Source: Anaerolineaceae bacterium
GTDB lineage: Bacteria; Planctomycetota; Phycisphaerae; FEN-1346; JAACEH01
Reading direction: 5' to 3'
DNA length: 32,445 bases
Assembly (NCBI GenBank): GCA_011682595.1
Contig: JAACEH010000025.1
Span: 1 to 32,445, forward strand
Under the pieces are notes generated by a model. It saw only the letters and a list, made by a program, of their open reading frames with translations, was not told where the DNA came from and did no database searches. This document shows, piece by piece, positions 29,508 to 32,445 of the stretch (the first letter of the stretch is position 1; each line of letters begins with the position of its first letter). Both the position numbers and the translations under genes were made by a program.

Positions 29508-29545
29508 CTTCCCGGAGCCGCCAAGGGGGCGCGAACCGGGGCGGT

Positions 29546-29923
29546 TCAGGCCTCCGGCGACAGTGGCGCAGCTCCTGGTTTCGGCGGCAACGGACTCGGC
29601 GCCGAGGGCTGTCGGCCCTGGTGGTCGCCAGAGGCCTCGTCCTGTCGCAGCAAGGCGATTCTTCTGGCCATTTCCTTGCCGGGCTTGAAGGTGACGGCCA
29701 TTCTGGCGGGGATGTCCACTTGCTCGTTGGTTCGGGGATTTCTGGCCTTTCTGGCGGCCCGCAGGCGGACTTCGAAAACGCCGAAGTTCCGCAATTCAAC
29801 CCTCCTCTGGCTGACCAGAGTCTCGATTATGTTGTCAAATGCCTGCTGCACGATTTCATATACCAGGTTCTGGCTGACATTCACCTCAGCGGCAATGTTT
29901 TTCACGATGTCCTTCTTGGTCAT
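29546..29923 (-). CDS. HU/IHF-family DNA-binding protein with a Pro-rich tail
   Basis: 125 aa from the chosen start. Residues 1-92 are a complete HU/IHF fold: M-T-K-K-D-I-V-K-N-I-A, the helix Y-E-I-V-Q-Q-A-F-D-N-I-I-E-T-L, then the arm signature RNFGVFEVRLRAARKARNPR and F-K-P-G-K-E-M. It bends or packs DNA as a dimer. The last 30 or so residues are an extra tail rich in Pro, Ser, Ala and Gln, absent from standard HU (about 90 aa). The ATG at 29923 has GAGGTG about 6 nt upstream; a codon 42 nt earlier lacks support. A strong promoter lies at 29990-30019. Confidence 0.92.
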   Translation of the reverse strand: MTKKDIVKNIAAEVNVSQNLVYEIVQQAFDNIIETLVSQRRVELRNFGVFEVRLRAARKARNPRTNEQVDIPARMAVTFKPGKEMARRIALLRQDEASGDHQGRQPSAPSPLPPKPGAAPLSPEA

Positions 29924-29989
29924 CACGACACCTCGGTGTATCCAGTTCGTCAACTCTGTGGACATTGTAGCACAAGAAGACCACCGCAG

Positions 29990-30019
29990 AATATAGCAAT
30001 CCGCATGCTATTCTGTCAA
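29990..30019 (-). promoter_or_regulatory. Strong candidate promoter for the HU-family gene
   Basis: On the minus strand, perfect TTGACA (30019-30014), an 18-nt spacer and TATATT (29995-29990; 5 of 6), about 67 nt upstream of the ATG. It is the best sigma-70-like match in the window, fitting an abundant nucleoid protein. Confidence 0.65.
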
Positions 30020-30055
30020 GGCGAGAATGTTGAATAGATTACACTTCCTCATTCA

Positions 30056-30562
30056 TCAGAGATAATGTGTGTTTCTCATCAAGTATGACAAAGCCGGACC
30101 GTACCACCCCAAGTTGTTGGCCCCCTTGATGATCTGCCTGATCCTCCGCTGGGCGACGCCGGAAACGCGGTCCAGGCGCCGCCGATGTCCCGGTGTACAG
30201 AAAAAATGTCGACAACCCAGTGGTCGCACCGGGTGGACCGCGCAGAGACGATCCTGTTGAAACGGGCAGCGACCGCAGGCCAGGCGCCGCCTCATGTCGT
30301 CTTGGGTCAGCGACAGATTCTTCATCGCCCAGGACAGGCACACGTCCATCTCGCACTTGGTGGCGAACAGCACGTGATGGCGGCGGGGAAAGTCGCAACA
30401 TTGGCCGCAGGCCCTGCACGTTGACGAGACGCGGTCAAGTCGCCGGTCAATTGTTCGCCACAGTTCTCCCAGGCGGGCTTCGATCTGCGGGTCCGGCGGG
30501 GAAAACTCGGGGATCGGTTCCCAGGGAGCGGGGCGAGAATCGGTCCTCTGCTCTGGCTTCAT
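30056..30562 (-). CDS. YkgJ-type cysteine-cluster protein, second of a tandem pair
   Basis: 168 aa. The family motif C-R-A-C-G-Q-C-C begins near residue 49, with later cysteines in K-C-E-M-D-V-C, C-G-R-C-P-F, D-R-L-C-A-V-H-P-V-R-P-L-G-C-R and F-F-C. The spacing (CxxCxxCC, then C...HP.RP..C) is that of the YkgJ/UPF0153 group, thought to bind zinc or an Fe-S cluster; its role is unknown. The ATG at 30562 has AGGAGG 8 nt upstream. It follows a shorter relative by 29 nt on the same strand. The two share the CxACGQCC motif but differ elsewhere, so the duplication is old. Confidence 0.82.
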   Translation of the reverse strand: MKPEQRTDSRPAPWEPIPEFSPPDPQIEARLGELWRTIDRRLDRVSSTCRACGQCCDFPRRHHVLFATKCEMDVCLSWAMKNLSLTQDDMRRRLACGRCPFQQDRLCAVHPVRPLGCRHFFCTPGHRRRLDRVSGVAQRRIRQIIKGANNLGWYGPALSYLMRNTHYL

Positions 30563-30591
30563 CGCCTCCGCCTCCTGCGGGGTGGGGTGGG

Positions 30592-31026
30592 TCAGGCTCT
30601 CATCCTGTTTCTCTGACGGGTGATCTCGTCCTCGGGCCAGGTGCGGCCCCGGCCGATGCCCGGGCAGCGCCGCCGGGCGTCCTGCCAAGCCCGCGGCGAA
30701 CTGACGTTGCTCGGCCAGAACGGCCAGGTGCGACACTGCAGCGGACGGGCGACGTAGATGCGACACTTGCCGCCGGCCAGCATGCAGCAGTCACCGTTTT
30801 CCATTTCCCGGAAGCTGAAGCCCTGCTCGTACTCGGAGATGTACATCCGGCAGAAGTCCAGGACGTGCATGCCCAGGACCTCGGCCGCCCGGTCGATCTC
30901 CTCGCGGGTCGCCCAGATGTAACCCGGCTCGCCACCGCAGCATTGGCCGCAGGCCTGGCACTCGAACTGCAACCCGTCGCGGTACCACGGCTGGGCACCT
31001 GATTTTTTCAACTTCCTTTTGGCCAC
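30592..31026 (-). CDS. YkgJ-type cysteine-cluster protein, first of a tandem pair
   Basis: 144 aa. F-E-C-Q-A-C-G-Q-C-C-G-G-E-P-G-Y-I-W near the N-terminus, then F-C-R-M-Y, C-C-M-L, K-C-R-I-Y-V-A-R-P-L-Q-C-R-T-W-P-F-W: the complete pattern of the YkgJ/UPF0153 family (CxxCxxCC, then C-x-I-Y-x-x-R-P-x-x-C-R-x-x-P-F). It probably holds zinc or an Fe-S cluster; the substrate or partner is unknown. The N-terminus is strongly basic (MAKRKLKKSG). The ribosome site is modest (GAGGAGAAG about 4 nt upstream). It is followed by its relative after 29 nt. Confidence 0.85.
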   Translation of the reverse strand: MAKRKLKKSGAQPWYRDGLQFECQACGQCCGGEPGYIWATREEIDRAAEVLGMHVLDFCRMYISEYEQGFSFREMENGDCCMLAGGKCRIYVARPLQCRTWPFWPSNVSSPRAWQDARRRCPGIGRGRTWPEDEITRQRNRMRA

Positions 31027-31108
31027 GACAACTTCTCCTCGTCCGCCGGGGTTCTCTGCTGCAGAATTGTATCACACTCGTCAAGCCGGCGCCGAATGGG
31101 CGACAATT

Positions 31109-32356
31109 CTAGAATCGCTCGCCCATAATCCTTTGTATGACCAGTCCAACATAAACGAGCAGACCGGCCAGCAGGAACGGGGCGGGCAATTGCCAGTCGG
31201 TGGGGATGAAATCGGCGCGTCGAATCCCGTTGGACACCAGGTTGCCGACCAGAACGCCGGCCGTAACGACCATGGCCGCCAGCCCCATGGGTCCGGCCAT
31301 GCGCTTGCGGGGGAATAGCGAGATGACAATTCGCAAACCGGCATTGAGCATGATGGCATCGGCCACGACGTGCCCGATTCGAAAGCTCAAGAACCACCAG
31401 AGAGTTGGATACAGGACCGAAACGATGTTGAAGGTCGCGCTGAACAGCAGACCCCACACCCACATGCGATGGCGGTTGGCCGAATGCTCACGGATCAGCG
31501 CACTAAAGGCGGCGGTCACGGCCATGGTCAGACAGATCACCCCGAAGTAATTTCCTACGTCGGCGTCACTCTTGCCCAGGTGGTCGGTGAGGTACGGTGG
31601 TATGCAGACGGCCTCTGCCCCGAAGTGCAAGGCGTTGAAGAAAACAAGGGAGAGGTACATGAGGACCTTTCGCCGCATGATGCTCTGGCGGTAGGCCGAG
31701 AGGTCGAAGGGCATCGGTTCGGCGTCCTTCACCGTCAACGATATGACCAGCCCCGCCAAGGCCAGCGGAAAGGCAAGACGGTATTGCTGGTCGAGGCTCC
31801 AATCCAGATGCTTGGCGGCCAGTCCTCCCAGGAACGTGCTGCCGCCGAAGCCCAGCATGGTGACCACTGAAAGCAGGGCCAGCTTGAGGGCCTGGCGTCT
31901 ATGGCCGATGCACTTCAGGTACAAGGGCCGCAGACTCGTATCGGCGATGGCAATGGCGATACCGCCGAGAAGAAAGGAACCGAAAAGCATCGGCAAGGTG
32001 GGTTCGCTGGTGCGAAAAAAGAAGATGCCTGTGAAGGCGACCAGGAACACCAGGCCGACGATCACCAGGCGGCGGGGGCTGAAACGATCACTCAGCAGGC
32101 CCATCGGAATGGCCAGAAGAAGTATGGTCAAGGGCAGGACCGCCAGAACCCACCCACTCCACTTCCCCAGACCGTGACGCCCCATGTAGTTGGTCAGCAG
32201 ATTTCGCGGCAGGAAGAAGGCCATGTTGAACAGCAGCAGCGTCAGCGGTATGGCCACGTAGATGCGCAGCCGGTCCAGGCGCGAGAGCGGCTGGGATTCG
32301 ACCTTCTGCGGGGGGGGCGGCTCTGTTGTCAACTCGTTGGCCAATGATTTGCCCAT
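31109..32356 (-). CDS. Major facilitator superfamily transporter
   Basis: 415 aa from the chosen ATG, with about twelve membrane helices. Motif A between helices 2 and 3 reads G-L-L-S-D-R-F-S-P-R-R-L; the first half ends near FPLALAGLVISLTV, and a hydrophilic central loop follows. The substrate cannot be told. The N-terminal 25 residues are Pro- and Glu-rich and cytoplasmic. I chose the ATG at 32356; an in-frame TTG at 32425 would add 23 residues but has no ribosome site. It ends 82 nt before the first YkgJ gene on the same strand. Confidence 0.82.
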   Translation of the reverse strand: MGKSLANELTTEPPPPQKVESQPLSRLDRLRIYVAIPLTLLLFNMAFFLPRNLLTNYMGRHGLGKWSGWVLAVLPLTILLLAIPMGLLSDRFSPRRLVIVGLVFLVAFTGIFFFRTSEPTLPMLFGSFLLGGIAIAIADTSLRPLYLKCIGHRRQALKLALLSVVTMLGFGGSTFLGGLAAKHLDWSLDQQYRLAFPLALAGLVISLTVKDAEPMPFDLSAYRQSIMRRKVLMYLSLVFFNALHFGAEAVCIPPYLTDHLGKSDADVGNYFGVICLTMAVTAAFSALIREHSANRHRMWVWGLLFSATFNIVSVLYPTLWWFLSFRIGHVVADAIMLNAGLRIVISLFPRKRMAGPMGLAAMVVTAGVLVGNLVSNGIRRADFIPTDWQLPAPFLLAGLLVYVGLVIQRIMGERF

Positions 32357-32445
32357 CCGGCACAGCACCCGGCGTTGCGCGACAGCGTCCCCTTTTACCG
32401 CCGCCGGGGCGAAAGGCAAGCGCAATCCGGCGCCCCGGCGAGCGA

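Overview
This is a high-GC bacterial window, roughly two-thirds G+C by eye. It is most likely from a planctomycete of the Phycisphaerae type. That is an inference from the gene mix: a Ser/Thr kinase with an N-terminal CPNC...CKC zinc ribbon, a large membrane protein with two von Willebrand A domains, a xylose-isomerase-like TIM-barrel protein, an HtrA protease paired with a PDZ pseudo-protease, and many intergenic paired-hairpin repeats. No rRNA, tRNA, CRISPR array, phage or insertion sequence was seen.

Layout. Positions 1-6165 are on the minus strand: the start of a Mth938-like gene (cut by the edge), a YihY/BrkB membrane protein, a LeuC/homoaconitase-type large subunit (frame-shifted), a small CxxC protein, trpD and galK. 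galK and alr diverge from a short region with a good promoter for each. Positions 6404-11413 (+) carry alr, a lipoprotein-type HtrA protease and a secreted PDZ protein without a visible catalytic triad. A transmembrane Ser/Thr kinase (11714-13482, minus, frame-shifted) follows. Positions 13982-22993 (+) are a complete F-type ATP synthase operon: atpZ, atpI-like, atpB, a three-hairpin c subunit, a one-hairpin c subunit, an extended b, then delta, alpha, gamma, beta and epsilon. A double-VWA protein follows on the same strand. From 25759 to the right edge everything is on the minus strand: PilZ, CstA, a TIM-barrel isomerase, a small lipoprotein, an HU-family protein, two tandem YkgJ-type cysteine-cluster proteins and an MFS transporter.

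The most striking feature is the ATP synthase rotor. The operon encodes two c subunits. One is ordinary (82 aa, one hairpin) with a sodium-type, two-carboxylate site (E32, V63, E65, S66, T67, Y70). The other (257 aa) is three hairpins fused in tandem, and the middle hairpin has lost the ion-binding glutamate (Q151). If both enter one ring, the enzyme would have a mixed rotor with fewer ion sites than hairpins. This resembles in principle the hybrid rotor of Acetobacterium woodii but has a different, triplicated architecture. I do not know of a description of this arrangement.

Three genes (leuC, the kinase, atpB) are each broken by one frame change. The atpB lesion lies in a T4 run in an essential gene and is probably a sequencing error; the kinase lesion looks like a larger deletion. 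Five intergenic repeats of four unrelated sequences share one design, two facing hairpins; some carry a GTAG...CTAC flank like bacterial REP/BIME elements, and one sits inside the atp operon.
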